64,000 nt of DNA from Variovorax sp. PBL-H6 (GCF_901827155.1 NZ_LR594659.1:186001-250000); one strand, 5' to 3'; counted from the stretch's first letter, positions 34,846 through 44,227 are shown. Numbers and translations: made by a program. The notes: a model not told the origin generated them from the sequence alone.

Positions 34846-35243
34846 AGCCAGTTGCCGCGGTCCGGCATCTGGATCGTCGTGGCCGGATCGCCGCTGCCGA
34901 CCAGCGCGCCGAAGACGATGCTCAGCAGCGAAACGAAGAGGCTGGCGAACAGGGCGGTCCAGAAGCCGGAGACCTTGAATCCCTTGACCAGCGCCGCCAC
35001 CAGCAGCAGCACGAGCGCGTTGATCACCAGCAGGAAGAGGCCGAAGGTCAGCAGGGTCAGCGGCAGCGTGAGCAGGATCAGGATCGGCTTGACGATCGCA
35101 TTGGCAAAGCCGAGCAGCAGCGCAGAGACCACCAGCGCCGAGGTGCTCTCGAATCGGATGCCGCTGAAGATGTGGCTGGCCACCCAGAGCGAGAGGGCAA
35201 TGATGGCCCAGTGGAGGAGAAAAGGGGCGAGGGTGCTCAGCAT
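34842..35243 (-). CDS. phage-holin-family (YvlD-like) membrane protein
   Basis: A 133-aa protein with about four hydrophobic helices, starting MLSTLAPFLLHWAIIALSLW and matching the Phage_holin_4_2/YvlD family through ALLLGFANAIVKPILILLTLPLTLLTFGLFLLVINA. Despite the family name these are chromosomal membrane proteins of unknown function; nothing else here looks phage-like. Its stop overlaps that of the MFS gene on the opposite strand. Confidence 0.85.
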   Translation of the reverse strand: MLSTLAPFLLHWAIIALSLWVASHIFSGIRFESTSALVVSALLLGFANAIVKPILILLTLPLTLLTFGLFLLVINALVLLLVAALVKGFKVSGFWTALFASLFVSLLSIVFGALVGSGDPATTIQMPDRGNWL

Positions 35244-35253
35244 CGGATCGATC

Positions 35254-35859
35254 TCAGCCCTCGTTTTCGCGGGTATCGCTGCCGTTGCCGGCGCGCGGCG
35301 CGGCGCCAGGAATGAAACGCCGCACCCACGCGCCCAGCCCCGGACGCCGCGCGTCCTCGGCCGCTGCAGGACGCCCATAGTAGGTCTCGCGCTCGTGCTG
35401 AAGGACCGAGACCAGTGCCTCGAGGTTCGCCGGGTTGTACTCCCACAGCCCACTGACGATGAAGTGGCCCATGTGCTCGGCGTTGGGCTTGGGCGCGATC
35501 ACGATGTGGCTCGCGCCCAGGCTCTGCAGGAATGACGAGCGGGCGCCGGCGAGCCGCATGCCGTCGCCGTAGCCCTCGACCTGGCGGCTCAGCGACAGGC
35601 TGATGGCCTGTACCGAGGTGAAGTTCTCGGCAATGAAGTAAACCATCTCGACCAGCGCAAGCTTGCTGATCTCGAGCTTCTGCTGCGTGACGGTGGGGCT
35701 CGGCGAGAAATGCTCGATGTGGACCTCGGTGCCTTCGCGGTTGACGGGCACGGGGTCCAGGGTCGCGACGTGAAGCGGACCGTCGTACAGGTACATCGGC
35801 TCGCCCAGCACATAGGAGCTTGAATGGGGCCCAGTGATTCGCAGTTTCGCTCTGGTCAT
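35254..35859 (-). CDS. conserved hypothetical protein, 201 aa
   Basis: A soluble protein of 201 residues starting MTRAKLRITG. Residues about 60-150 are well formed alpha/beta (KLEISKLALVEMVYFIAENF, ARSSFLQSLGASHIVIAPKP, NPANLEALVSVLQHERE); the last 40 are Pro/Arg-rich and look disordered. I do not recognise the family and do not assign a function. It ends 10 bases before the holin-family gene and is divergent from the gene at 36289. The ATG at 35859 is chosen over one at 35985. Confidence 0.65.
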   Translation of the reverse strand: MTRAKLRITGPHSSSYVLGEPMYLYDGPLHVATLDPVPVNREGTEVHIEHFSPSPTVTQQKLEISKLALVEMVYFIAENFTSVQAISLSLSRQVEGYGDGMRLAGARSSFLQSLGASHIVIAPKPNAEHMGHFIVSGLWEYNPANLEALVSVLQHERETYYGRPAAAEDARRPGLGAWVRRFIPGAAPRAGNGSDTRENEG

Positions 35860-36288
35860 GATTCCCTTGAGTGCCCCACTGTAGTTCGGCGCGTTGCTTT
35901 GCAGGCGCTCTGTTTCATCGATTTCGTCGATTTTTGCGGGCAATTGCGGATGATGAAGGGCCAGTTGAGCGGCGTCTTCCGCCATAAGGACTATGGCGCC
36001 AGCTGCGGCGCGGACGTGGCTGACGGAGGCACCGCGCAGTGTGACCTACATTGCGCTGACGAAAGGCGCACGAAAGCATTACCATGAATTTGGAAACCGC
36101 AAAAATGTGATTACTTAACGTAACACTTTGTACCGTTTGCCCCACTGCTTTTTGGACGAGCGTCACATACAACTTGCGTCACGGCTGCGCAAGTGGAGTA
36201 ATGCGCAATCTGCCGTCGGAATCTCCTTCCCGCCGTGGGCCAGGACGAAGCCGGAGCCGCCAACTGCCATCACTTCAAGGACCCCGTC
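35860..36288. other. 429-base divergent intergenic region
   Basis: Markedly AT-richer than its neighbours between 36060 and 36200. It lies between two divergent conserved genes of unknown function and must hold both promoters. I see no convincing operator, RNA gene or longer open frame; the minus-strand frame reaching 35985 would simply extend the 35254 gene. Confidence 0.5.
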
Positions 36289-37095
36289 ATGCAACTCTCG
36301 GAGATCAAGGAATACCAGGATCAACTCGTCCAGCAGCTGGAGGACTCCGGCCTGACGGTCAGTTTTGGTGACGATCTGTCGGTGCTCCTGAAGACCTACG
36401 AGGCCGCGACCGGCACCGGGTATGTGCAGTTGCCCTTCGTGCTGGACGATCCGAAAGACGCCAACCCCTACAACTTCTGGGTCTGCTTCGACGACGGTAC
36501 CGCGCCGGTGGCGCTGAGCGGCTTCCGGACCATGCAGAACGACCACACGGCCCGCCGCGTCGGCGAGGCCTACAACGAGGGGGCCCTCTACCGCTGCAAG
36601 CAGCAGGAAGGCTGGCTGCCGGACACCGGCCCGAAGCTCAACGCCCATGCGCTCTTCGGCTACATCGGCGCCGGCTGGGTGCACCCGCGCTATCGCGGCC
36701 ACAACCTCGCCGGCTTCATCGCCCGGATCACCCAGGCCGAGGCCCTGCTGCGCACCCGCGGCACGCTGGCCATGTCCACGGCCATGACCGCCGAGGCGCT
36801 CTACCTCTCCGGCATGAACCTGCGCGCCAGCGGCCTGCATCACCTGCATGTCGAACTGGTGCTGGATGGCTATCTCGGCATCGCCGAGCACGACATGCGG
36901 CTGTATCTGTCGCACAGCACGGGCACCGAGCTGATGAGCTTCTACGAACGCGAACTCGCCATGCTGCGCAACGACGAGACCATTCCCTGGCTTCATGGCC
37001 ACGACAAGATCCACGCGGCGGCGGTGCTGGCCGGCGCGGAGAGCGCCCTCCAGGACGCCACCGCACCGACGAGCGGCCTGGCTGCGCTCGCCTGA
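36289..37095 (+). CDS. conserved protein, possible GNAT-like fold
   Basis: A 268-aa soluble protein starting MQLSEIKEYQ. The central segment GYIGAGWVHPRYRGHNLAGFIARIT (about residues 122-146) resembles GNAT motif A, where RYRGHNL stands for the RGxGxA loop, and LYLSGMNLRASGL resembles motif B; this supports an acetyltransferase-like fold but is not decisive. AAGGA precedes the ATG. The partner and substrate are unknown. It is divergent from the unknown gene at 35254. Confidence 0.6.
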   Translation: MQLSEIKEYQDQLVQQLEDSGLTVSFGDDLSVLLKTYEAATGTGYVQLPFVLDDPKDANPYNFWVCFDDGTAPVALSGFRTMQNDHTARRVGEAYNEGALYRCKQQEGWLPDTGPKLNAHALFGYIGAGWVHPRYRGHNLAGFIARITQAEALLRTRGTLAMSTAMTAEALYLSGMNLRASGLHHLHVELVLDGYLGIAEHDMRLYLSHSTGTELMSFYERELAMLRNDETIPWLHGHDKIHAAAVLAGAESALQDATAPTSGLAALA

Positions 37096-37144
37096 GAACA
37101 CAGGGCTCGCTCGGAGTCCGTCCGCGGCGCCGGGACAGACGGCG

Positions 37145-37960
37145 TCAGCCGGCCACGTGCCGGCGGTGGCCCACTTCGAAGTCGTTGCGCCCGCTGCGGT
37201 CCACGCCCCGCAGCAGCCACAGAGGCCGCTGCGCGAAGTTCACCGCCACCCCCGTCTTGCCGTCGGCCGGCCGCAGGTCGCGCTCGAACACCGAGGTGGA
37301 CGGCATGTAGCGCAGCGCAACGCCCGTGCGCCGCTGGTTCGAGGTGTTGGCGCGGGCGCCGTGGATCATGCAGACGTCGTGCAGCGACATCTGGCCGGGT
37401 TGCAGTTCCAGGTCGACGGCCTCGCTCTCGTCGAAGCTGCCGGCCGCCATGCGCTGGTTGAGCGTGAGGTCGTCCCGATCCTCGTGCAGGTGCGGATGCA
37501 GCACGCCGCCCTCGTGCGAGCGCGGGATCACGCGCAGGCAGCCGTTGGCGCGCGTCGACGGCTCCAGCGCCACCCACACGGTGCAGTTGGCCAGCGGCCG
37601 TATCGGCCAGTAGTGGCCGTCCTGGTGCCAAGGCGTCTCGAAGCCCTCGCTGGCCGGCTTGCAGAAGACATGGCAGCCCCAGAGGATCACGTCTTCCCCG
37701 ATCACCCCCGAGACCAGCTCCACGATCTCCGGGTCCATCGCCAGGTCGAGGAACTGCCGGCTGCCCCGCACGCCCTCGCCGTTGTCGCCCTCGATATGGG
37801 CCGACACCAGCTTCTCGGGTCGCACGCCGGGGTTGCGCCGGATCAGCTCGCCCAATGCGTCCTGCATCTGCGCCACCCGGCGCGGCGGCAGGCGGAACTC
37901 GGGGATGAGCCAGCCTTCGCGCTGGTAGTGGGCGATCTCGCCGAAGGAAAGTCGGGCCAT
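37145..37960 (-). CDS. phytanoyl-CoA dioxygenase family (PhyH) protein
   Basis: A 271-aa Fe(II)/2-oxoglutarate oxygenase of the PhyH family. The iron ligands fit WHQDGHYWP (HxD, about residues 116-118) and the distal histidine in HDVCMIHGARANTSNQRRTG, with the 2-oxoglutarate-binding arginine in RRTGVALRY. The double-stranded beta helix appears complete. Substrates of bacterial PhyH enzymes range from hydroxylated acyls to natural products. It is the third gene of a minus-strand group with the peroxiredoxin and persulfide dioxygenase, 68 bases away. Confidence 0.85.
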   Translation of the reverse strand: MARLSFGEIAHYQREGWLIPEFRLPPRRVAQMQDALGELIRRNPGVRPEKLVSAHIEGDNGEGVRGSRQFLDLAMDPEIVELVSGVIGEDVILWGCHVFCKPASEGFETPWHQDGHYWPIRPLANCTVWVALEPSTRANGCLRVIPRSHEGGVLHPHLHEDRDDLTLNQRMAAGSFDESEAVDLELQPGQMSLHDVCMIHGARANTSNQRRTGVALRYMPSTSVFERDLRPADGKTGVAVNFAQRPLWLLRGVDRSGRNDFEVGHRRHVAG

Positions 37961-38028
37961 CTCCGTTGTCTCCGGTTGTCGTGGGCCGCGCGCGCCGCCG
38001 AGTTCGGCGCTGCGCCTCGGGGAGCGCA

Positions 38029-39069
38029 CTAGGCTTCCTTGCCCGCCTTGAGCGGATAGCCCGCCTCTCGCCATGCCTTCATGCCGCCATCGAGCGCCAC
38101 CGCATGTTGGAAGCCCATGTTGCGCAGTGTGGCTGCCGCGAGTGTCGAGATGTACCCCAGCTCGCAGCAGCTGAGGATGCGGCGCGTGGGGTCGGGCAGG
38201 TCCTGGTTGACGCGCAACTCCAGCTGGCCGCGCGGCAGCAGCCGCGCGCCCGGCACATGGCCGGTCTCGTAGGCCTCGCGCTCCCGAACGTCCAGCACGA
38301 TGAGGTCGTCCTCGCCGGCCTCCACGCGCGCCTTCAGCTCGGCCAGCGACATGAAGGGCACCGTCGCGGCGGCCTCGGCCAGCAGCCGCGCCACCGTCTT
38401 GCCGCCGCTCATGTTGGTCCGCAGCGCCTCGGTGACGTGAGTGGGCATCGTGAGGTTCAGGCTCCTCATCATCTCGACGAACTCGGCGCGCTCGCGCTTC
38501 TGCAACCGCGGGTTGCTGGCCAGCTCCTCGCCGATGGTCGAGTGCGTCCGTCCCTTGTAGTCGTGCGCCGGGCAGACCTTCAGCGCCGGGTCGAGCCGCA
38601 GCACGCGGTTGAAGAGGCTGTCGTAGAGCGCCTCGGGGTCGCCGCTGGGCAGGTCGGTGCGGCCGGTGGCGCCGATCAGCAGGGTGTCGCCGGTGAAGAG
38701 CCGGTCCTCCACCTGCAGGCACATCGAGTCCGCCGTGTGGCCCGGTGTGTGCAGCACCGAGAGCCTGAGCTTGCCGAGCACCAGCATCTCGCCGTCGGCC
38801 AGCCGCAGTTCGACAAAGGGTGCCGGGCTGGCGCGGTGCATCACCACGGGCACGTCGAGTTGCCGCGCGAGCTCGCGCGTGGCCGAGAAATGGTCGGCGT
38901 GCGTGTGGGTATCGATCAGGTAGCGGATGCGCACGCCGTGGCGCGCGGCCAGCCCCAGGTAGTGGTCGATCTGGCTCAGCTCCGGGTCGATCAGCGCGGC
39001 GGCGCAGCTCTGCTCGCAACCGACCAGGTAGGACTGGCAGCCGCCGGTCGCGACCTGCTCGAAGACCAT
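38029..39069 (-). CDS. persulfide dioxygenase-rhodanese fusion
   Basis: A 346-aa two-domain protein. Residues 1-210 are an ETHE1-like metallo-beta-lactamase-fold dioxygenase (THTHADH at 54-60, H111, D128, H169, with an NPRLQ C-terminal segment), which oxidises glutathione persulfide to sulfite. Residues 240-345 are a rhodanese domain with C302 in SCCELGYIST, a sulfur-transfer loop. Fusion of the two is a known arrangement. It lies 14 bases downstream of the peroxiredoxin gene, so sulfur and peroxide detoxification look coupled. Confidence 0.88.
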   Translation of the reverse strand: MVFEQVATGGCQSYLVGCEQSCAAALIDPELSQIDHYLGLAARHGVRIRYLIDTHTHADHFSATRELARQLDVPVVMHRASPAPFVELRLADGEMLVLGKLRLSVLHTPGHTADSMCLQVEDRLFTGDTLLIGATGRTDLPSGDPEALYDSLFNRVLRLDPALKVCPAHDYKGRTHSTIGEELASNPRLQKRERAEFVEMMRSLNLTMPTHVTEALRTNMSGGKTVARLLAEAAATVPFMSLAELKARVEAGEDDLIVLDVREREAYETGHVPGARLLPRGQLELRVNQDLPDPTRRILSCCELGYISTLAAATLRNMGFQHAVALDGGMKAWREAGYPLKAGKEA

Positions 39070-39083
39070 GTCGCCGCCGAGGC

Positions 39084-39743
39084 TCAGCTGGGCTGCTTGA
39101 CGACGCGCAGGTAAGGCTTGGGCGCGTTCCAGCCTTCGGGGAACAGCTTCTTGGCGTCGTCGTCGGAGACCGAGCCGGCGATGATCACGTCGTCGCCCTG
39201 CTTCCAGTTCGCCGGGGTCGCGACCTTGTGCTTGGCGGTCAGCTGGATGGAGTCGAGCACGCGCAGGATCTCGTCGAAGTTGCGGCCGGTGGTCATCGGA
39301 TAGGTGAGCATCAGCTTGATCTTCTTGTCGGGGCCGACAATGAAGACGGAACGCACCGTCGCGTTGGTGGCCGCGGTGCGGCCATCGGAGCTGCCCGGCT
39401 CTTCGGCCGGCAGCATGTTGTAGAGCTTGGCCACCTGGAGGTCGGTGTCGCCGATCATCGGGTAGTTGGGGCGGGCACCCTGCGTTTCCTCGATGTCATC
39501 GGACCAGCGGTCATGGGCGTCGACCGGGTCGATGCTCAGCCCGATCAGCTTGGCATTGCGCTTGGTGAACTCGGGCTCGATCTTTGCCATGTAGCCCAGC
39601 TCGGTGGTGCACACCGGCGTGAAGTCCTTCGGGTGCGAGAACAGCACCGCCCATTGATCGCCGATCCATTGGTGGAAGTCGATCTCCCCCTTCGTCGTCT
39701 TGGCCTTGAAGTTGGGGGCTTCGTCGTTGATGCGCAGTGACAT
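39084..39743 (-). CDS. 1-Cys peroxiredoxin (Prx6 type)
   Basis: A 219-aa thiol peroxidase. The peroxidatic cysteine is C45 in DFTPVCTTELGYM; no other cysteine is present, which defines the 1-Cys Prx6 class. The C-terminal domain after YPMTTGRN and NWKQGDDVIIAGSV is typical of the family. It reduces hydroperoxides using a low-molecular-weight thiol. It heads the Prx/persulfide dioxygenase/PhyH group. Confidence 0.9.
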   Translation of the reverse strand: MSLRINDEAPNFKAKTTKGEIDFHQWIGDQWAVLFSHPKDFTPVCTTELGYMAKIEPEFTKRNAKLIGLSIDPVDAHDRWSDDIEETQGARPNYPMIGDTDLQVAKLYNMLPAEEPGSSDGRTAATNATVRSVFIVGPDKKIKLMLTYPMTTGRNFDEILRVLDSIQLTAKHKVATPANWKQGDDVIIAGSVSDDDAKKLFPEGWNAPKPYLRVVKQPS

Positions 39744-39892
39744 GGTCGCTCCTCGTAAAGAAATGATGGACGACAAACGTGGCTGACGCCGTCGTGCGGC
39801 AAGACCGAGAGCATAAGAGACTGTCGGGCCGGACGCCAGCATCCGGAGCGCGAGCGGCACGGCGCATCGCCGGGGCCGCGATGCACATCCGT

Positions 39893-40816
39893 TCAGCGGC
39901 GTTCGGCCGGCGGTCCTTCGCCCGAGGTTTGCGCGACCAGCCACTTGCGGAAGGCCGCGAGCGCGGGCCGCTCGTCCGCGCTCGCCGGCGTGACCAGGAA
40001 GTAGCCCCGCTCCGCGCGCAGGGGCCGGTCGCAGGCTACCGCCAGCTCGCCCCGCGCGAGCTCCGGCCCGATCAGCATGCGCGGCATCAGCGCCACGCCG
40101 AGGCCGTGCGCGGCGGCCACCGCGATCATGGAGAACAGCTCGTAGCGCGGCCCGCTGCGCGCACGCGGCGCATCGACCCCCTGGGCATCGAACCATTGGT
40201 GCCAGCCATCGGGCCGCGTGCTCTGCTGCAGCAGCGGCATGCGCGCGACCGCCGCGGGCGACAGTTGCGCCTTCGCACCGAGCAGGGCGGGGCTGCAGAC
40301 CGGCACCACGTCCTCGTTCAGGAGCAGCACCGAGCGGGTGCCGGCCCAGTTGGCAGCCTGGGCGGGCGTGCCGGTGTAGATGGCGGCGTCGAAGGGCGTG
40401 TCGTTGAAGAGAAAGGGGCGGGTGCGGGTCTCGATGTGGACCGTGATGTCGGGCTGTGCCCGTGCGAAGTCCGGCAGGCGCGGGATCAGCCAGCGGGTCG
40501 CGAAGGTGGGCACCGCCGCCAGCTGCAGCGAGCCGCCCACGCCCTGGCGCGCCATTGCGTCGAGCGTGTCGCGCTCCATGCTGTCGAGCTGGCGCGCGAT
40601 CTGGCGTGCATAGTCGGCGCCCGCTGGCGTCAGCGCCACGCCGTGGCGGGTGCGGCGGAACAGCGCCATGCCGAGGAAATCCTCCAGCGCCGTGATCTGG
40701 CGCGAGACCGCGCTCTGCGTCAGCGCGAGCTCCTGCGCGGCGCGGGTGTAGCTCTCGTGGCGGGCCGCGGCCTCGAAGCAGATCAGGGCCTGGGTGGAAG
40801 GCAGTCTTCGGCGCAT
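39893..40816 (-). CDS. LysR regulator (GcdR-like)
   Basis: A 307-aa LysR regulator. The winged helix covers residues 1-60 ([41 protein letters not shown]). It is divergent from glutaryl-CoA dehydrogenase, with a perfect 9-bp inverted repeat between them; position and homologous arrangements in beta- and gammaproteobacteria make it a GcdR-type activator. The inducer would be glutarate or glutaryl-CoA; this is inferred from context. Confidence 0.85.
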   Translation of the reverse strand: MRRRLPSTQALICFEAAARHESYTRAAQELALTQSAVSRQITALEDFLGMALFRRTRHGVALTPAGADYARQIARQLDSMERDTLDAMARQGVGGSLQLAAVPTFATRWLIPRLPDFARAQPDITVHIETRTRPFLFNDTPFDAAIYTGTPAQAANWAGTRSVLLLNEDVVPVCSPALLGAKAQLSPAAVARMPLLQQSTRPDGWHQWFDAQGVDAPRARSGPRYELFSMIAVAAAHGLGVALMPRMLIGPELARGELAVACDRPLRAERGYFLVTPASADERPALAAFRKWLVAQTSGEGPPAERR

Positions 40817-40850
40817 GGTATGCGGGCGTTACATGGATGATCGAGCCCTC

Positions 40851-40882
40851 CGCACAATGGAACGAGGGCCGGACATTGTGCG
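40851..40882. promoter_or_regulatory. LysR-site inverted repeat in gcd intergenic region
   Basis: CGCACAATG and CATTGTGCG are perfect inverted 9-bp arms separated by 14 bases. The right arm overlaps TTGTGC (40876-40881), which, with CATAAC at 40900-40905 and an 18-bp spacer, is a plausible promoter for the dehydrogenase. A LysR dimer or tetramer binding beside the -35 box is the usual arrangement. Confidence 0.55.
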
Positions 40883-40992
40883 ATGAAGTGAGCCAAGCGC
40901 ATAACTGGGTTCCGAATCTTCGTTTGCGCTCCAAGGGCCCGCGGCTTAGCATCGCATTCAGCTTCCCCCGCCACCTACACCGGAGACCGCAC

Positions 40993-42189
40993 ATGGCCCA
41001 CGCCGCTTTTCATTGGGACGACCCGCTCCTGCTCGACCAGCAACTCACCAGCGAAGAGCGCCAGGTGCGCGATGCCGCGAATGCCTACTGCCAGGGCCAG
41101 CTCGCGCCCCGCGTGCTCGAGGGCTTCCGCACCGGCGAGACCGATCCCAAGATCTTCCGCGAGATGGGCGAGCTCGGCCTCCTCGGCCCGACCATCCCGG
41201 AGCAGTACGGCGGGCCGGCGCTCAACTACGTCTGCTACGGCCTGATCGCGCGTGAAGTCGAGCGCGTCGACTCCGGCTACCGCTCGATGGCCAGCGTGCA
41301 GAGCTCGCTGGTGATGGTGCCCATCAACGAATTCGGCACCGAGGCGCAAAAGCAGAAGTACCTGCCCAAGCTGGCCACCGGTGAATGGATCGGGTGCTTC
41401 GGCCTGACCGAGCCCGACCACGGCTCCGACCCCGGCAGCATGGTGACCCGCGCCAAGAAGGTCCCGGGCGGCTATGCGCTCACCGGCGCCAAGATGTGGA
41501 TCAGCAACAGCCCGATCGCCGATGTGTTCGTGGTCTGGGCCAAGGAAGTCAGCGAGGGCGGCGCAGTCGGCCCGATCCGCGGCTTCGTGCTCGAGAAGGG
41601 CATGAAGGGCCTGTCGGCCCCTGAGATCCACGGCAAGGTCGGCCTGCGCGCCAGCATCACGGGCGAGATCGTGATGGACAACGTGTTCTGCCCCGAAGAG
41701 AACGCCTTCCCCGAGGTGCGCGGCCTGAAGGGCCCCTTTACCTGCCTCAACAGTGCCCGCTACGGCATCTCCTGGGGCGCGCTCGGCGCCGCGGAAGACT
41801 GCTGGCACCGCGCCCGCCAGTACACGCTGGACCGCAAGCAGTTCGGCCGCCCGCTGGCCGCCAACCAGCTGGTCCAGAAGAAGCTCGCCGACATGCAGAC
41901 CGAGATCACGCTGGGCCTGCAGGGCTGCCTGCGCCTGGGCCGCATGAAGGACGAGGGCACCGCTTCGGTCGAGGTCACTTCCCTGCTCAAGCGCAACTCC
42001 TGCGGCAAGGCGCTGGACATCGCCCGCCTGGCGCGCGACATGATGGGCGGCAACGGCATCAGCGACGAGTTCGGCGTGGCGCGCCACCTGGTGAATCTCG
42101 AGGTGGTCAACACCTATGAAGGCACGCACGACATCCACGCCCTGATCCTCGGGCGTGCGCAGACGGGCATCGCGGCGTTCTCCAATTGA
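40993..42189 (+). CDS. gcdH: glutaryl-CoA dehydrogenase
   Basis: A 398-aa acyl-CoA dehydrogenase that oxidises and decarboxylates glutaryl-CoA to crotonyl-CoA, from lysine or tryptophan breakdown or glutarate use. Recognisable pieces are [20 protein letters not shown] (FAD and substrate loop), [37 protein letters not shown], and [20 protein letters not shown] with the catalytic glutamate of the EGT motif. The length matches. ATG 40993 is chosen because the dehydrogenase fold begins there. The downstream CoA-transferase would supply glutaryl-CoA. Confidence 0.9.
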   Translation: MAHAAFHWDDPLLLDQQLTSEERQVRDAANAYCQGQLAPRVLEGFRTGETDPKIFREMGELGLLGPTIPEQYGGPALNYVCYGLIAREVERVDSGYRSMASVQSSLVMVPINEFGTEAQKQKYLPKLATGEWIGCFGLTEPDHGSDPGSMVTRAKKVPGGYALTGAKMWISNSPIADVFVVWAKEVSEGGAVGPIRGFVLEKGMKGLSAPEIHGKVGLRASITGEIVMDNVFCPEENAFPEVRGLKGPFTCLNSARYGISWGALGAAEDCWHRARQYTLDRKQFGRPLAANQLVQKKLADMQTEITLGLQGCLRLGRMKDEGTASVEVTSLLKRNSCGKALDIARLARDMMGGNGISDEFGVARHLVNLEVVNTYEGTHDIHALILGRAQTGIAAFSN

Positions 42190-42211
42190 AAGCCGGACGT
42201 CCCGAAGTCAA

Positions 42212-43444
42212 ATGACCCCAGCAGCACTCGACGGCATCAAGGTTCTTGATCTTTCGCGCGTCCTCGCGGGGCCGTGGTGCACGCAGATCCTCGCGGACCT
42301 GGGTGCGGACGTGGTCAAGATCGAGCGGCCAGGCGTCGGCGACGACACGCGCACCTGGGGCCCGCCCTTCCTGAAGGACGAACACGGCCACGACACCGAC
42401 CAGGCCACCTACTTCACCTCGTGCAACCGCAACAAGCGCTCGGTCACGATCGACATGGCGACGCGCGAAGGCCAGGAGCTGCTGAAGAAGATGGCGGCGC
42501 AGGCCGACATCGTGGTCGAGAACTTCAAGACCGGCGGTCTCCGGCAATATGGGCTCGACTACGAGAGCCTGCGCGCCAGCAACCCGCGCCTGGTCTACTG
42601 CAGCGTCACCGGCTTTGGCCACGACGGGCCGCATGCCTCGCGCGCCGGCTACGACCTGATGATCCAGGCCACCAGCGGCATGATGAGCATCACCGGCCGC
42701 CCCGACGGCGAGCCCGGCGGCGGTCCGCTGCGCGTGGGCGTGGCGCTCACCGACCTCTTCACCGGCGTCTACGCCGCCACGGCCATCCTGGCCGCGATCG
42801 AAGTGCGCCACCGCACCGGCGAAGGCCAGCACATCGACATGGCGCTGCTCGATGTCGGCATGGCCATCCTCGCCAACCAGGCCAGCGCCTTTCTCAATAC
42901 CGGCGTCGCGCCCCAGCGCCAGGGCAACAGCCACCCGAGCCTCGCGCCCTACCAGGACTTCCACACGAAGGACGGCGCCATGCTGCTGGCCATCGGCAAC
43001 AACGGTCAGTTCACCCGCTTCTGCGAGGCCGCCGGCCAGGCCGCGTGGGCGAGCGATCCGCGCTTTGCCACCAACACCCTGCGCGTGCGGCACCGTGAGG
43101 TGCTGATCCCGATGATGGAGGCCGTCACCCGTACCCGGACCACCGCCGAGTGGATCGCGCTGCTCGAGGACAAGGCCGTGCCCTGCGGCCCGATCAACAA
43201 CATAGCCCAGGCCTTCGAGGACGAGCAGGTCAAGGCGCGCGGCCTCGCGGTGAGGCTGCCGCGCGACGCGGGCGACGGCATCGCGCAGATCGCCGGCGTC
43301 GCCAGTCCGCTGCGCCTGCAAGGCACGCCGCCGGTCCTGCGCCGCGCGCCGCCGGCGCTGGGCCAGCACACCGATGAAGTGCTGGCCGAGCTGGGGCTTG
43401 GCGAGTCGCAGCGCGCGGCGCTGCGCGATGCGGGGGTGATCTGA
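42212..43444 (+). CDS. CaiB/BaiF CoA-transferase (glutarate-type)
   Basis: A 410-aa type III CoA-transferase. The N-terminal IKVLDLSRVLAGPWCTQILA, NRNKRSVTIDM, the VALTDLFTGVYAATAIL loop with the catalytic aspartate, and the C-terminal PALGQHTDEVLAELGL are present. It lies 22 bases after glutaryl-CoA dehydrogenase, so it most likely charges glutarate with CoA, as for succinate:glutarate CoA-transferase. A Fic remnant follows 13 bases after the stop. Confidence 0.9.
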   Translation: MTPAALDGIKVLDLSRVLAGPWCTQILADLGADVVKIERPGVGDDTRTWGPPFLKDEHGHDTDQATYFTSCNRNKRSVTIDMATREGQELLKKMAAQADIVVENFKTGGLRQYGLDYESLRASNPRLVYCSVTGFGHDGPHASRAGYDLMIQATSGMMSITGRPDGEPGGGPLRVGVALTDLFTGVYAATAILAAIEVRHRTGEGQHIDMALLDVGMAILANQASAFLNTGVAPQRQGNSHPSLAPYQDFHTKDGAMLLAIGNNGQFTRFCEAAGQAAWASDPRFATNTLRVRHREVLIPMMEAVTRTRTTAEWIALLEDKAVPCGPINNIAQAFEDEQVKARGLAVRLPRDAGDGIAQIAGVASPLRLQGTPPVLRRAPPALGQHTDEVLAELGLGESQRAALRDAGVI

Positions 43445-43457
43445 GCCTCTGCGGTGA

Positions 43458-43748
43458 ATGGCGGGCCTATTCGCCGCGCATTTCGCGGTGAATCTGCGCG
43501 TGCTGCTGAAGTCCCGCGCCTGGCAGCGCTGGGCGGAGCTGCCGCTCAACGAGCGGCAGATCAAGCTCCTCAACCGCCTGCTCGATGGCTTCGAAGGCAA
43601 ACTCACGAGCAGCAAATGGGCGGCGATTGCCAAATGCTCTGCCGACACCGCCTTGCGAGACATCGGCGACCTGGTCGCGCGCGGCGTGTTGAAGAAGTCG
43701 GAGTCCGGCGGGCGCAGCACCCGCTACGAATTGGTCATTCTGTCCTGA
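43458..43748 (+). pseudogene. C-terminal remnant of a Fic-family protein
   Basis: A 96-codon open frame whose residues about 20-94 match the winged-helix C-terminal domain of Fic (AMP-transferase type) proteins: PLNERQIKLLNRLLDGFEGKL, TSSKWAAIAKCSADTALRDI, LVARGVLKKSESGGRSTRYEL. The catalytic Fic core (HPFxxGNG) is absent. It might be expressed as a small DNA-binding protein, as an ATG at 43458 exists, but a truncated gene is more likely. Confidence 0.7.
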
Positions 43749-43757
43749 GGCGCCACA

Positions 43758-44216
43758 TCACCAGGCCCGCCCGACGATGGCCAGCGCGAACACCACCACG
43801 CCCAGCGCAAGGTTGAGCTCCACGAGCATGCGGATCGTGTTCAGCTGGGCCGCTGCGACCGGCCATTCGCGGCCGGCCACCGCGCGCAGCAGGCGCGGGT
43901 AGGGTGCGAAGCGGATGTGAAGGAACACCGCCATCATGACCAGCCCGAGCGCCAGCATGGCATGCACGCCCCAGTGAACGCGCGCGAAGCCCCCGGCGAG
44001 CCAGACCATGCCCAGGCCGCTGGCCAGCAACAGCACGATGGCAACGGACACGCCGGCGAAGAAGCGAGACAGCGTCTGCGCCATCAACGGCAGTCGCAAA
44101 GGCGGCTCCAGAACGGCCACGGCCGAGGGACGCACGGCGAAGTGCATCACCGCCATGCCACCCACCCAGAAGGTGGCAGACAGCAAGTGCAGCAGGAGCA
44201 GGATGGCATGGGTCAT
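43758..44216 (-). CDS. CopD-like membrane protein
   Basis: A 152-aa inner-membrane protein with four helices, starting MTHAILLLLHLLSATFWVGGMAVMHF and showing the WVGGM..H pattern near the first helix that is characteristic of CopD-type copper-export and related DUF families. Further His residues occur in the loops. It sits between the Fic remnant and the MocR regulator. Copper involvement is a family hint only. Confidence 0.75.
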   Translation of the reverse strand: MTHAILLLLHLLSATFWVGGMAVMHFAVRPSAVAVLEPPLRLPLMAQTLSRFFAGVSVAIVLLLASGLGMVWLAGGFARVHWGVHAMLALGLVMMAVFLHIRFAPYPRLLRAVAGREWPVAAAQLNTIRMLVELNLALGVVVFALAIVGRAW

Positions 44217-44227
44217 GGCCGCGGAGC

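Noticed and set aside
34842..35243. A prophage suggested by the holin-family gene
   Set aside because: The family is chromosomal (YvlD-like) and no other phage gene or attachment repeat is present.
36060..36200. An AHL synthase/regulator pair suggested by the AT-rich divergent region
   Set aside because: Neither neighbouring protein shows LuxI or LuxR motifs; the GNAT resemblance of the 36289 gene is too weak for this.
37151..37167. A GCCGGC-CACGT-GCCGGC hairpin as a terminator
   Set aside because: It lies inside the 3' coding end of the PhyH gene and its arms are self-complementary by chance composition.
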